NCBI GenBank assembly: GCA_015680685.1
Contig: MNCI01035621.1
Coordinates: 870,788 to 934,787 of the forward strand
DNA length: 64,000 bases
Reading direction: 5' to 3'
Source: Gnetum montanum
Taxonomy: Eukaryota; Streptophyta; Gnetopsida; Gnetales; Gnetaceae
Below, one piece after another: positions 11,561 through 23,329 of the stretch. The stretch's first letter is position 1; each line of letters opens with the position of its first letter. The position numbers were made by a program, and so were the translations under genes. The notes under the pieces are model-generated. The model saw nothing but the letters and a program-made list of their open reading frames with translations. It was not told where the DNA came from and ran no database searches.

Positions 11561-11855
11561 ATCTCCCCCATTTCAAAAAATGCAACACAAAAAAGGGTAG
11601 TGTAGTGGCCTACTGGGTAGATGGTGCCTCCTACCATTCCTCAATGGATGCCCAAGGAAGATGTCATGAGGTGCACCCCATTCATCCACGTTTGCAAGGC
11701 CCTGGTGTCTATGCTCACTTCTATGCACCATTGTCTTGCTGTCAAGTCTTGGATTAGCGGTGGTTATGCTCTGGAATTGCTACACTCTCTTCTATGAACT
11801 ACACTACACTCTAGATTGGGCAATGAAAATGATAGGTTTAACATGGGTAAACCCC

Positions 11856-11863
11856 TATTTATA
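11856..11863 (-). promoter_or_regulatory. TATA box of the antisense gene in gypsy B
   Basis: Minus strand reads AAGGGTATAAATAGGGGTTT. The D copy has the same TATAAATAGGG at 48,884-48,891. Both stand upstream of the putative first exon, in a block conserved between the two elements. Confidence 0.6.
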
Positions 11864-12069
11864 CCCTTTAGGGTTACATGACATGTTACTTTCCTAGGGC
11901 ATCCCATGTCTTGCGCGTAACACGGGATGCCCCCTATCATGCATGTAATGTAGGAAATTCCATGTTCCCTATAGCATAGCAAGTAAATTTGCAAAAAAGA
12001 AGAAGAGAAATTATTTCTTTGTAAACATTTGATTCAACCCCTCACTTTCAGCCTTTAACATTGACTCAA

Positions 12070-12250
12070 GGCTTTACACTATAGGCATTGTAACGGTCCA
12101 CTATGACCTTAAACTGGCAATTTTGAAACTTCCCTTATACTATAGGCATAGTGACGGTCTACTAAGACCTTAAACTGGAAATTTTGAAATATAGTTTGAC
12201 ATCCTATGCATAGTTACAGTCTGCTATGACCTTAAACTAGCAATTTTGAG
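12070..12250 (+). repeat. Three TATGACCTTAAACTGGCA repeats before pol
   Basis: Three spaced copies of the unit CACTATAGGCAT followed by GTCCACTATGACCTTAAACTGGCAATTTTG at about 60-bp intervals. C (35,840-35,930) and D (49,100-49,150) carry related units at the same place, just upstream of the pol start. Confidence 0.75.
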
Positions 12251-12354
12251 ATATTGCATAATTACTTTGCATGCATTTTTCTTTATGTTTCTATGTTAGG
12301 CAGGTGCCACTTGACGTCTTTTGTTTGTTGGCTATTTTGTAGGATTGCTTAGGA

Positions 12355-13960
12355 ATGGCTACACAAGATGATCTTCATTTGCCTTTAATGTTTATTGGAC
12401 CCCATGGTAGATTCATGAGACTCTTGAATATAGAGCTTGTAGACTGTGAGTTGCCTCCTTGTAACACCAATGTAGCATCCTTAGAAACATTACTAGACTA
12501 GCCAGAACATCTAGTCCAAGCCTTAGACAAGCCTTAGACCTAGAGGTTAGAGATGTAACTGAGGATTCTCTTATAGAAATTCCCATGACCACATGTGAAA
12601 GTAAGGTGAGAACATTAAAACTTAGCCCTTTACTGGAGCCACAAGTCTAGTAGAATATGACTAAAGTCCTCAAGGATAATGTCAAATTTTTTGCATGGTC
12701 TTATGAAGACATGCCAAGCTTAGAGCCATGCATAATACAACACAAAATTTTCTTAGATTCATGTGTTAAAGAAGTCAAACAAAAAGCTCATAAAATTAAA
12801 CTAGAGATTGCATTAGTTGTGAGCGATGAAATCACCGAGCTTTACCAAGCTAGGTTCATCTGGGTGGTTGATTACACGGATTGGTTATCAAACATGATGG
12901 TCATCCCCAAGAAACCTAGAGGCATACAAATCTATATAAACTTCTAAGATTTGAACAAAGTAATCATCAAGGATGATTTACCATTGCCTAGTATTGACCA
13001 ACTGGTCAATACTACGGCTAGCCATTCCCTATTATCCTTCATGGATGGATTCTCAGGATATAATAAAATCTATATAAACCTATAACATCAACTTGATACT
13101 ACCTTTATGACCCCTTGGGGAGCCTTTTGTTATACAATGATGCCCTTTGAACTAAAAAATGTTGGAGCAACATACTGGCGGGAAATGACTTACATTTTTA
13201 GTGACTATCTTTTGAAATGGCTAAATGACTTTGTGAATGATAGAGCAATTAAATCGAAGAAATCTCCTGATCACACAAATTACTTGAACCTAGTTCTTCA
13301 ATGTTTCCATAGGCATGACCTTCATCTCAATCCTAAGAAATGTGTCTTTAGTTTCAAAACTGGATGCATGTTAGGCTTCGTAGTGTCAGAAATAGGAATA
13401 TGTGTAGACTCGGACAAAGTCAAAGCCATTGTCAACTTAGCACCACATAAAAACCTTAAATAGTTGGACAGATTGCAAGGTAGGATACAATTTATATGAA
13501 GATTTATCGTGAGGTTGACAGATAAATTGCACCCAATGCAACACTTACTTAAAAAAGGAGCTAACTTTGAATGGACAAACCAATGCCAAGAAGCATTCGA
13601 TAACTTGAAAAAGAAGTTTTTTCATGTTCCTACCATTTACCCTCTGCAAAGGGATAAGCATTTTTTCATTTATCTTGCAAGTTTAGATACATCCATTGCT
13701 ACTTTGCTCTATCATAAAAGGAATGATGGCTCTAAGATTCTTGTTTACTACCTAAGCCATGCACTGATAGCTTATGAGGCCAAATACAATGACGTGGAAA
13801 GAAATTGGCTTGCCTTAGTATTTGCACTTAAAAAATGGAGATACTATTTTTTCGTAGCCAAGTCAATATCATTTTCAAAAATAACATACTCAGGGCCATT
13901 ACAAATAATACATATGAAAGTAGCAGGATAGCTAGGTGGAAAGCAATAATCATAGAATTT
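12355..13960 (+). pseudogene. pol: Gypsy B pol, first half: reverse transcriptase and RNase H, broken
   Basis: The likely start is ATG 12,355 (MATQDDLHLPLMFIGPHGR); D opens the same way at 49,310. RT follows (about 12,820-13,440): VIPKKPRGIQIYINF, DDLPLPSIDQL, LLSFMDGFSGYNK, FCYTMMPFELKNVGATYWR. The catalytic box is FVND (near 13,230) where C has the proper YVDD, so RT activity is lost here. The connection and RNase H follow (about 13,500-13,930): FEWTNQCQEAF, FFIYLASLDTSIATLL, ILVYYLSHAL, RNWLALVFALKKWRYY. Stops such as TAA/TAG at 12,945 and 13,460 interrupt the frame. Confidence 0.85.
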
Positions 13961-14089
13961 GACCTACACTACATAGCATAGTCATCTACAAAAGGTTAAG
14001 CAATAGCCACGCAACTTACAACTTCACCCATAGATGACCAAGCAACCATAGAACCTAAATTTCTAGATGAGCATGTTAACAATATAAGC

Positions 14090-14680
14090 ATAGTACCTGT
14101 AGATTTTAAAGCTATTATACACTTTGACGATGCCTCAACCAGACAAGGTGGCAGTGCTGCTATTGTTCTCACATTTCCCTTTGGGGAGATTCGACCTTTC
14201 GCATACCACTTCATGTTTCTTTGCATGAATAATGGAGAAAAATATGAGGGTGTCCTTAGGGGCATTTTAGCAGCTCAAGAATTAGGGATCCAGAATTTAG
14301 CAATTTGAGGTGATTTGCAACTAGTCATTAACCAAGTCACAGAGGTTTACGTTTATAAAGTAGAGCACTTACAACCTTACTATGATCTGGTGAAATTCCT
14401 ACTAAAACAATTTGCAATCTTAGATGTTCAATACATCCCCCACAATTAAAACACTATAGTTGATGCATTAGCCACATTAGCTTTAAGCGTGCCACCACAC
14501 ATGTTTGCTACCTTACCAGCTTCACTAGTGGAATGCACTAACCCTATTGTTTACACACCAAATATCACATCTGTAAGTGCTACCCACACTGAAGAATGGT
14601 ATGAAGATGTCAAAACATACCTCCAACATGGTGAGCCTCCACAAGGCTTAACATCAACCCAAAAAGATGCAGTATGAAAA
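14090..14680 (+). pseudogene. Gypsy B second (archaeal-type) RNase H and linker
   Basis: A second RNase H domain between the first RNase H and integrase is a hallmark of Tat-lineage plant elements. Here IHFDDASTRQGGSAAIVL (near 14,113) gives the first Asp, EKYEGVLRGILAAQELG the Glu, GDLQLVINQV (near 14,311) the next Asp, and NTIVDALATLA (near 14,450) the last Asp. So the catalytic set is essentially present despite stops at 14,306 and 14,447. The linker to integrase follows (TEEWYEDVKTYLQHGEPP). Confidence 0.8.
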
Positions 14681-15838
14681 CAAGCACAACAGTATGTCCT
14701 TGTAGGTGATGGTGCTTTATGTCTTAGATATCATGATGGAATATTTGTAACTTGCGTAAGTGGCAAAGAAGTGCAAAGAATCATTGATCAAGTCCACGAG
14801 GGACTATGTGGAGGACACATAGCTCCCAGAGCTATGGCGGCAAAAATTAGGCATCTAGGCTACTACTGGCCCTATATGGAGAGTGATCGCCTCTCTAAGA
14901 TCAGGACATGTCATATATGTCAACGTCACGGGAATCTAATACATGTATCACCTACTAAGTTGCATACCATGCAAATCATGTCGCCTTGTCAATGTTGGGG
15001 ACTAGACATCATAGGGATCATAATGCCCAAGTCTTCCACAAGGCATAGTTTCATTATTATTGCAACCGAGCACTTCACCAAGTGGGTAGAAGCTATTCCC
15101 CTTAGGAAGACTACATCTCAAAAAATTTGCAATTTCATTTTGGACAATATAGTGATTCGATTGAACCTTCCTATGAATATCATTATAGATAATGGGCCCC
15201 AATTTAGTAGTGCAGAAACTTGAGCCTTTTGTGAAAACCTTGGAATTAAACACTCTTTCTCATCATTGTACTATCCTCAAGAAGACGGTCAAGCAGAAGC
15301 CACCAATAAAGCCATTGTTAACCTCCTGAAGAAAATGCTCAGCAGTAGCAAGCGACGATGGCATGAGCAAATCATTTATGCACTTTGGACCTATCGTACA
15401 ACATGTAGAATTTCCATAGGTAAGACACCATATAGTCTAGTATATAGATCTAAAGTGGTGTTACCTCTTGAATTGTAGGTCCTGTTGCTCTGAATGATCC
15501 TCTCAAACTTTATGGATGAGGCTCAAAACAACAAGTCAAGAATCATTGATCTTGACTCTATAAAGGAGGAGTGCATCCAAACACTTGAACATATCGAGTG
15601 GTATCAAGACAAACAATGGAAAAAACACCATTGCAATATGCACCAACTCTTGATCAAAAAAGGGGATCTAGTCCTCAAGGTTGTTCACGAACTCGTGAAC
15701 AAATTCTTAGCTAACTGGGAAGGGCCTTTTTTGGTCACAAAAGCATATGAAAATGGGAAATTCAAGCTCGCTGACTTAGATGGCAATGAGTTCACTAATC
15801 CTATCAACCTCCTATACCTGAAACTATATTACGCCTAA
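14681..15838 (+). pseudogene. Gypsy B integrase, broken
   Basis: Integrase inserts the cDNA. The zinc-binding HHCC region has HEGLCGGH (near 14,800) and CHICQRHGN (near 14,912). The core has the catalytic triad: D in LDIIGI (near 15,005), D in IIDNGPQFSS (near 15,187) and E in GQAEATNKAI (near 15,292). The C-terminal domain has a GPY/F-type block, NWEGPFLVTKAYENGKFKL (near 15,716-15,770), and ends LYLKLYYA with a TAA at 15,836. Only a few stops (15,221 and 15,476) interrupt it, so it is the best kept domain of B. Confidence 0.88.
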
Positions 15839-15869
15839 CATGTAGTATCATGTCGACAATAAATCAAGG

Positions 15870-16262
15870 TAAGCAAAATCATCCGCTATGACGTAAAATT
15901 GGCACAAATCATTCACTATGATGTAAAATTGGCACATATCATCTAGTATGATATAAAACTGGCAGAGATCATATGTTATGATACAAAACTAGCGTAGATC
16001 ATCCACTATGACATAAAATTGGCATAGATCATCTTCCATGACACTAAACTAGCACAACATGTCCTTGGGCCATAACATGAAACCAACACCCACAGCATAG
16101 TCCGCTATGACCTTAACCTCTACTACAATGTTAAACTAGTATAGTGGTCTGCTAGGACCTTAAACTAGCACAGTGGTATGCTAGGTTCTTAAACTAGCAC
16201 ATCACAGTTTGCTAGGACCTTAAACCTGCATAGCCGATGGTCTACCAAGACCTAAAATTGGG
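15870..16262 (+). repeat. Tandem TATGACATAAAATTGGCA repeats after integrase
   Basis: Six or more units of about 40 bp (ATCATCCACTATGACATAAA with ATTGGCA) run at 15,880-16,060. They then change to GTCTGCTAGGACCTTAAACTAGCA units (16,095-16,260). Same core as the arrays after protease and before pol. Confidence 0.8.
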
Positions 16263-17777
16263 TTCGTAAGGAAATATCTTTGATCCATCAAACATGATCT
16301 TGTGAAAAAGTGAGTGAGCATACTTTAGATCTTTAATCACCTACGCACACCTCCTAGGAAAGATAGGGTGGGGCATTGCAATTTTGGAATGAAGTTCATG
16401 CCACCAAGGAAAAAACTTCTAGGACATTTGCAACATCTCCATCCCTAGCACATTTTTGATCTTTCAAAGATGTCATATGACATCTTGTTGACCTTCTAAA
16501 GCTAACGCCACCGTAACCAATCATGTTGGTTATAGCTCCCACTATTAGCACCTCCCATTGGAGCCCCAGTACTATTGTGGCCTAGCCACAATGTTGTCAT
16601 CCTCCAACCCTTACCATCATCCAAGTCTAGAAGAGCATTTAGCAGCTCAACTTCCCACCTTATGGTTGAATCTCCTAGCTCTTGCATTTTGTGGAGATTC
16701 CTTAGCACCTACATCATCATTGCTCCTAGCCTCTTGAGCCCTCACTTCCAGTGTGGCTGCTAGAATTTTTCAACCTACCATCATTGATGCTTACATTGGC
16801 CTTCTTGCTTTGGACATTACATGCACCAGACAAAACACTTGCAACCCTTGTAGTGTCCTGAGTAGATAGGATTTCACCCTCACTTAGCATGGTGGTTGTT
16901 TTTTCGAGTTTTCTCTCTATTTTGTTTGTAGGATAAAGCTAAGATGGCATCGTTCATGAATGTGTTTTACCACAAGAACAACATACTACATTTTTCCAAA
17001 GTACTCGCTTTGAATGGCCTAGCTACTTGAGAGTGCATACCCTAATATCCCTTCAACTATCCTAACCTCTATTTCTTGCTCTTGCAATTTTTGGCATCCC
17101 CTCGCAAGCTTCTCCAATGCACATGGAACCCTTTCCCACACTTAACTGTTGAGCCCATGACAGACATAACGCAACTCATCCCATGGGAAGCCTTCGTAGG
17201 CAAGTCAAAGCCCCACATGGATGTAACACAACTCATCCAAGGGAGGAAACACTTGTCTTATAGTGATGACATGGTTGCCTTCAAGTGGATATGGGTGCGC
17301 AATTTCTTTAAAAAAAACACACACAAAAGAGAGAGAAAAAAGAGAGGAAGAAAAGAAAGAAAAAATAAGAAAGGAATGAGATAAGACAAGTTCCCATGTC
17401 CAAAGGCATAGTTTCTACTTTGCAACCATGTCAGCTTTGGATCAACCATCTCTAATCACTTCTATGAGAGGTCAAAATCCAAAAGGAAAAAATTCCTATG
17501 CATGTTGATTCCCTCACAAGCACTCCAATGAGGGATCATACTATGGTAGCGGTTCTCATGGCATCACATCCTACATTTTTCCTTTTCTGTCCATTGTTCA
17601 CTGACCCCATCTCCTCAAACCTATCCCTTGTTCCCTGCCATACTTCACTCCTTTAGCACTCTCAAGCATAGCCAAGCATTATCTAAGTGGGCACTCATGA
17701 ATAGTATTGGTGTCATGTTCATCATGGTGTTTGATATTTCCTTTTGATGTCTATTGGAAAAATCATCTAGATGTTGA
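16263..17777 (+). other. Gypsy B 3' non-coding region
   Basis: About 1.5 kb between the repeat array and the polypurine tract. No conserved protein was found on either strand; a purine-rich low-complexity run lies at 17,305-17,385. Short frames here (16,502-16,763, 17,076-17,449) overlap on both strands and have no recognisable motif. Confidence 0.5.
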
Positions 17778-17791
17778 CAAAGAGGGACCAG
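17778..17791 (+). other. Polypurine tract of gypsy B
   Basis: GACAAAGAGGGACCAG directly before the 3' LTR start. E has GTCAACAAAGAGGGGCCAT before its 3' LTR (minus strand, 51,473-51,491), so the tract AAAGAGGG is shared. Confidence 0.7.
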
Positions 17792-19769
17792 TGAAACACC
17801 ATCAATTTTGGGCTCTCATGACTTAGCATTTAATTTGTTCAAGCATTGAGTCCTAGGTAAAATTTCTTCAAGTGTGGTGTTGCATTGGGCCACATAGATA
17901 GCATGGCACCCTAGAAGTCCTAATGTGTACAAAGATTTTCTTTAGCTTGTCTACTACGCTCTTCAGCATAACTAGCATAGCACCCATGTTCAAGGTAGGT
18001 TTGCACAAAAGGGACATTAAGGGTGGACTAAACAATTCGACAAATTTTCTATCATCCAGGCTCTCAAGTTTGCTACACTCTCTAGCTTGCCCAGCTTGAC
18101 ACATGTCTCGGTTGCCAATCCACCCTAATGCCAAGCTAGGAGTTGTCAAAAGTATTCAAGATGGAAAAAATAGTTTGGAAAATTTTCTATGTTTAGACCT
18201 GTTACACTCCGCTACGCTACACAACATAGACAATGTAGCTAGCCATGTGGGGCTAAAATTTTCTTGAGTGTTGGACTAGACATAGAAGGTGCATTTGGCA
18301 AGTCTTTAACCTCCAAGGCTACCTATCCTGCTTTGTCCTTAGAGCACGATCAAGGTCCCGTGACAAAGCATGGTGAGTTGTGTTAAAATTTATTTAAAAT
18401 AAGGTGTTACCATGTGTAGCGTAACATAGTGTAGCATAGTTGCTAGTGCCAAAAGTTGCCTAGAATGAAACTAGGAGATATCAGGCTCTCTCAACATGAA
18501 AGATGTACTTGCTAGTTACTGAAGTTGCTTGCCTTACTGAATCCCAAAGTGATGTCTTTAGTTTTTTGACAGAATTCATAGAAAATGACTGCTACACTCT
18601 ACTATGCTATGTAGCGTAGATAGTGTAGTAGGCCAAAACTACAAAATTTTCTAAGTGTTCATGCCACATTTCATTACACTAGGTAGCATAGATAGCATAC
18701 CACTTGGAAAACTTCTCTGAATGCCTTCCAAAAGTGCCCAAAGCTTACCATCGACCTTCATTACTGCTATAGCATCTTTCTAGCAGCCAAAGTGAGCAAT
18801 TTTTTTTGTTTTTGCATCCCCTATTGGTCCCCAAATTTTTCCCCATGCTTGACGCTACTTAAAAGAGGGAGGGAAAATGTAGTCCTGGAGCATAGGCTCT
18901 AATTTGCACTTGTTCTAGGCATTCTATAAAAATAGGGTAGTCTTTCAAGTGTTGGCACATGCAATTAGGGCAATATGATCATAGTTTGGAAAATTTTCAA
19001 TCCTTGTTCTTATCCCACTAAGCGTAGCACCATAGTGTAGCACCTCAGCATAACACATCCACGTTTGTGCTATGTGGGGGCTAGGACACATGGCGTCCAA
19101 ACCATGCCTCCACACCAGCCTTGGCCTCTAAATACCTTAGTAATTGATAGTCTAAGGGTTGGCTTTTGTAGTTGACTTTGATAGAAGAATGGTGAGAAAA
19201 ATGTTGATGAGCAGCAAATCTTAGAATTAGAGTCTTCCAAATCTTTGTTCCACTCCCACACTTGAACATGACACCTGCACATGCACAACATAGCAATTCT
19301 TAGTCCAGCAAGCATTAGCCTCTTCATGTCTATCGACACCATGTCTACAGCACTCTAGAGAGTGTGATCATATTGTCTTGCTACCTAGCTATTTCTATCC
19401 ACACTGCATGCCAGTTTTATACATCATTCAATCAAAAGCCATATCCCCCAAACTTGGGGTGGTGCATTTCTTTACTCGTACTCTTGTTTCATTCTTTTTC
19501 TATAGTATTTTAAATTGTTAGCGTATCTATTTATTTCTATTGTCATATTCATGTACGTTCATATTCTCTCACTTTTATGCATATTGCATTCCTACTTATT
19601 CCAACTCCTACAAGTGATACTCTAAAATCATTATTTGCAAATGGTTATTAGACCATTTAGGGAACCCTATTTCTATCCTTTCTAGCACGGTCCTCTAGAA
19701 GATCTGGGGTTAGGCTGTGCACCTGATAACTTCTTCGTGTTCTAGCCATCGACGTTTTCAAATGCTATA
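17792..19769 (+). repeat. Gypsy B 3' LTR
   Basis: Starts TGAAACACCATCAATTTTGG like the 5' LTR and follows it throughout: CAGGCTCTCTCAACATGAAA, CTATTGGTCCCCAAA, TCTTATCCCAC and others. It ends at CTATA (ACTACA in the 5' copy). Many substitutions separate the two copies, so the insertion is old; a counted alignment is needed for an age. Confidence 0.9.
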
Positions 19770-19774
19770 GGTAT
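19770..19774. repeat. Target-site duplication of gypsy B, right copy
   Basis: GGTAT, identical to 1,074-1,078. Confidence 0.85.
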
Positions 19775-19795
19775 AAGAAGGATTAGGAGGACATA

Positions 19796-20430
19796 TCACT
19801 TGTGCATGTGTTTTTTAATCTTTGAGAGATTAGGAAATGTATATGATCTATTTTGCACTAGTTTATATTCCCTGTCTCCTTTACTAACAATATTGAAGGG
19901 GAGGTCTCCCCATAGTGCATTGATGGATTCCTTGTTATTCAGTTTAGCCTCTTTTTCTCTATCGGCCTCTTTAATTTTGTGGCCAAAAGTAGGAGTTTCC
20001 TTATAAAACTCCACTTTAGACCCTAGTTCTATATCAATATTGTTAATAGCTAAGGGGATCACAATATCACCATGGATAATGATTTCACCTCCCTCATAAG
20101 GTAGGTGGATTCCTTGGTGAATAGGAAAAGACACAACTCACAATAGAACTAGCCAAGGTCTTCCTAGAAAGAGGTTGCATCCTAGTGTTTCTCCTACCAT
20201 GAAGTAATTTTCTATTGTGGGGAACTATTCCCCAATCACAAAATTTAGAGAAATTAAGCCTTTGATTGAAACTCATGATCCAATAAAGGATTTAAGGCTT
20301 GAGGTAAACATATGTTGCATTTGTTCTATTAGGCCCAAGTTCTCAACAATGGTATAAGGTATGACATTAGTTGTTACTCCATCATCTATATGTATCCATA
20401 TACTTGGTATTTCCCAACTTGTATGGTTAT
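19796..20430 (-). pseudogene. Gypsy A aspartic protease and C-terminal tail
   Basis: The active-site block reads IHIDDGVTTNVIPYTIVENL (near 20,400-20,340), with DDG in place of the common DTG/DSG, as in D and F. The C-terminal block reads LFLGRPWLVL (near 20,170). The tail IIIHGDIVIPLAINNIDIELGSK (20,075-20,005) matches the D tail VVIFGDNVAPPTINNVDIEKGS. A stop interrupts the middle of the domain. It is read toward lower coordinates, followed by the B insertion. Confidence 0.75.
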
Positions 20431-23329
20431 GAAGAGGGATGCCTTAGTTGCCTTATTATTTTGAGGATTTCTCTTGGTTTTGTTGTAGTGAAACACTAGT
20501 GATGTTGACTTTAATTCCCTAGGCAAAGAGGGTACCATCATTGCATGGATAGACTCTTCACTAGTGGATATTCTTGTTAACAGGAATAGAGGTCAACATC
20601 TTAATGAATCCCTAACGGTGGACAACAGAAGTCATGACCAGATTGTGCAAGCTTAGGATTGTGTTCTTTTGCTTGAGTGATTGCTTAACCTATTCTATCA
20701 AATTAAGGAAGAGTTTATTATTTATTATTAATTTGTTCTTTCTAACTTCCTCCATACATCACAAAATGTGAACTTCATGTTTAGGTTTTTGTTGTGGCCT
20801 AGCCTTTTCCTTTTCCTCTTAAGGTTTGGGTTCCTTCCATGGTTTACTCATTAAGGTAGCCCAGGTTGTGGAGGTCATAGATGAGATGGAAGTGGACTTT
20901 AGCAGCCCCACTTCCTTTTGTTCCTAGGCTTGCTTATCATTTTTTTCTTGGATTTTTGCATAGCCTTCTTTTGTTGTTTAGTTGAAAATTTCTTATTATC
21001 CTTAGTTTATTGTAAGAAAGAAGACATTGCATTAACCACCAAGGAGCGTTATTGCTCTGTTGTTTGGATGGACTTGGTTCGAATAGGTTGGGGTACCTTA
21101 ATGAAAAAGGGCTCTTTGAGAGGTTTTGTTGATGGAAACCTTACAACAAAGGGGGTTCTTGAGCTAGTGGAAGATAAAGGACCACTTAGGTTTTAAGGAG
21201 GCACCCAAATTACAAATGATTTCCCTGCAGGTCTTTGACCATTGTGGACATTGAACATTGCCATGGTATATGGGCTATTGTTGGCATTCAATGGGTCCTT
21301 ATATATGTACATTGATTGATCTTGAGGCTTGATCAAGTTTGAATTATCTAGTACTAGTTCACTCTTATCTATCATTTTTTGCAAGTCATCCTTTAGCACA
21401 AGGTAGAAGTTGGTATTATGACCTAACAACTAATGATAGTGGTAAAAGTAGTCAAGCTTAAAGTACTTGGACACTAGAGAATCATCTTTGGTTGCTCAAG
21501 TGGGATCGTTAGCTATTTCAAATAACCTCTCAGGCTTCTTACAAGCATTCTTAGTCATTTGTTTATATTGGATCCTACCGCTCTTTAATAGTTGATCCAA
21601 GAGTTCTAATAGCTTAAGGGGTAACTTGGTGTACTTAGGCTGTTCTTTTTGTGTAAAGTTAGGCCTACACATGGCCAATGTCATGGCCTTAGAGGTTGAT
21701 GGTTAGCTATCATAGTTGTTATTAGGGAACTTTAGTTGATGGTTCCTTGGCCCTTGGTTAGTCATTTTGGGTTCATTAGCCACCATCACCATAACTAAGT
21801 TATTTTTTTACCTCTCTCCTTGTCTCTCTACATGTGTTGGTTCTTGTATGCCATATAAGTAGAATTCTGACTAGCTTCCACAGAATCCTCTATTTTTGGT
21901 TTGGGAGAACACTTGACTAAAGGACCATGGATCAAGGTAGTATATCTTATACTTGATAAAATCATTAACTACCCCCTTGAATATAGCCAAAAGGTGGATT
22001 TCAACTATAATCTCTGGTATCTCATTTAGTAGAGCATTCCATTTTTGGATGAACTTTTGTATTGGTTCAAGCAATCCTTGCTTGAGCTTCATTGGTTGGT
22101 GAAGTGTGGCATTAGGCTTCAATCTGTACATGAAGTGATTAATGAATTTGGATATTAGGTCTTTGTGAGAGGATATAGATCCTCTAGGTAAGTCATGGTA
22201 CTAGTTAAGTGCTTTCCTCTAGTTTAGTATGACATACGGAAGATCCTCATTATGGTGTGTGGCCATGGTTGCAACAACAAGCACTTAGATCGAAAGGTCA
22301 TAATGTGAGCATTGTGATCACCTTCTCTATTGTACTTGTTAAATTGAGGGATATGGACAATAGGAGGAAGCATCAAGGGTGGCACCACAAAACTAATAGG
22401 ATCATCCTAGTAAAAATTCATGATCTTCACACTTTGAATTGTAGAGGCTCTAAGCCTCTTCAACTCTTCTGTTAGTTCTTGCATTACTTGAAAGACTTGA
22501 TCGAAGCCCTATGATGCTTCTATTGGCTATGGGATTTATACAAATGGTTGTGGCATTTCTTGCAAGCCTTGTGGCCTTGCTATCAATTGTAGAATGGAGG
22601 GAAAAGGTTGTGCAATTGCTATGGTTGGTTGGCCAAACAAAGAGTAAGATGTTTGTGCTAATATGTATGCCACGAATAGAACGAAAGGGCTGTCTAACCC
22701 CTAGGTTGCTTGGGGTCCCATGGTGATCCCACCTAATTGGTCAATGGGTTGGTGATGATGACAATCACCAGAAAAGATCGTATGGACCATGGCTGGGTGA
22801 CTAACAACATAGAAAAGTGAAACATGGTTGACTACAATACCGATTGTGTTTAGTGTGTAGTGATGACTAGTGTGGAACCAAACATTGTTGGGTAGGAAGG
22901 GATAGAGGATGGTAGCATCTGGCCCATAGAGGAGATAAATAGGGTAGAGGAAGACATTGTGGCGTTGGGGATTATTTGTTGAAACAACCATCATGGGATG
23001 TTTTTAGGCTCATATTCTACCTTGAATTCATCCTCCTTTTTATGCTACTCTCCCAAGCTATGCTTCTCGTCCTCTTCATCCATCTTAATTAGTTGAGATA
23101 GGATTCTAGAATGGATGTATATCAAGGTTATATGGTCATATGGGAAAGGGATGTACTCCTTGCCATCTCAGTGTATGAGCTCATACTCCCTTTTGGCTTC
23201 TTCTTCTTCATGTGGAATTAGCATGCCAACCTAGATTTTTGCACAAACATAGTTATAGTGATCTTAGTTTATGATTAAAAATTTATGACTTTTCCCCCTA
23301 ATACTCAAGGATTTCCTACACTCGACCAT
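20431..23329 (-). pseudogene. gag: Gypsy A gag, broken
   Basis: Probable start ATG at 23,329 (MVECRKSLSIRG). The N-terminal block (near 23,270-23,130) reads NYDHYNYVCAKI, then EYELIH and GKEYIPFPYDHI. This matches the N-terminal block of E and F gag. The capsid part (22,135-21,870) includes LLEPIQKFIQKWNALLNEIPE and AIFKGVVNDFIKYKIYYL, as in the other copies. The knuckle-like block (near 21,455) reads FYHYH, then LLGHNTNFY and LKDDLQKMID. A further conserved block before protease (STSEESIHAMMVPSLP, near 20,570) matches D. Stops are frequent. Confidence 0.7.

Larger units (their letters stand above)
8139..11850 (-). pseudogene. Antisense gene of gypsy B (intron-containing, function unknown)
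   Basis: A gene-like unit on the strand opposite to gag and pol, between protease and RT. It runs from a TATA box (11,856-11,863) to a stop at 8,139-8,141. A first exon with an ATG near 11,730 (MVHRSEHRHQGLANVDEWGA) has a relative in D. The central block (10,711-10,272) resembles an FCP1/NIF-type HAD domain and is annotated separately. A donor (GTAG/GTGAGTCC, 10,270-10,271) follows it. The next exon (about 10,185-9,915) includes HDREGTLALAQMALQEFSS and ends at a TTCACACCAG/GTGAGC donor. The next exon covers about 9,810-8,760. A GCTAG/GTAGGAGC donor (8,400-8,401) and a TGCACAATAG acceptor near 8,318 precede the last exon (GTTSTKGPESSSSGIMDKD). It is interrupted by stops, yet parallel to D over its whole length. 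Confidence 0.6.
1079..19769 (+). mobile_element. Gypsy B: complete but decayed Tat-type LTR retrotransposon, 18.7 kb
   Basis: The element runs from the TGAAACACC start of the 5' LTR to the CTATA end of the 3' LTR and is bounded by a perfect 5-bp duplication. Order: LTR, 5-nt spacer, primer site, leader, gag-protease, TTAAACTAG repeat array, antisense gene (minus strand), repeat array, pol with RT, RNase H, a second archaeal-type RNase H and integrase, repeat array, non-coding 3' region, polypurine tract, LTR. The second RNase H and the extra antisense gene place it with the Tat lineage of plant Ty3/gypsy. Every coding module carries stops or frameshifts, so it is not autonomous now. It is inserted in gypsy A. 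Confidence 0.9.

Noticed and set aside
11298-11637. Three overlapping minus-strand frames rich in HG/WP repeats
   Set aside because: All registers stay open because of the GGCCATGG repeat; none has a recognisable domain.
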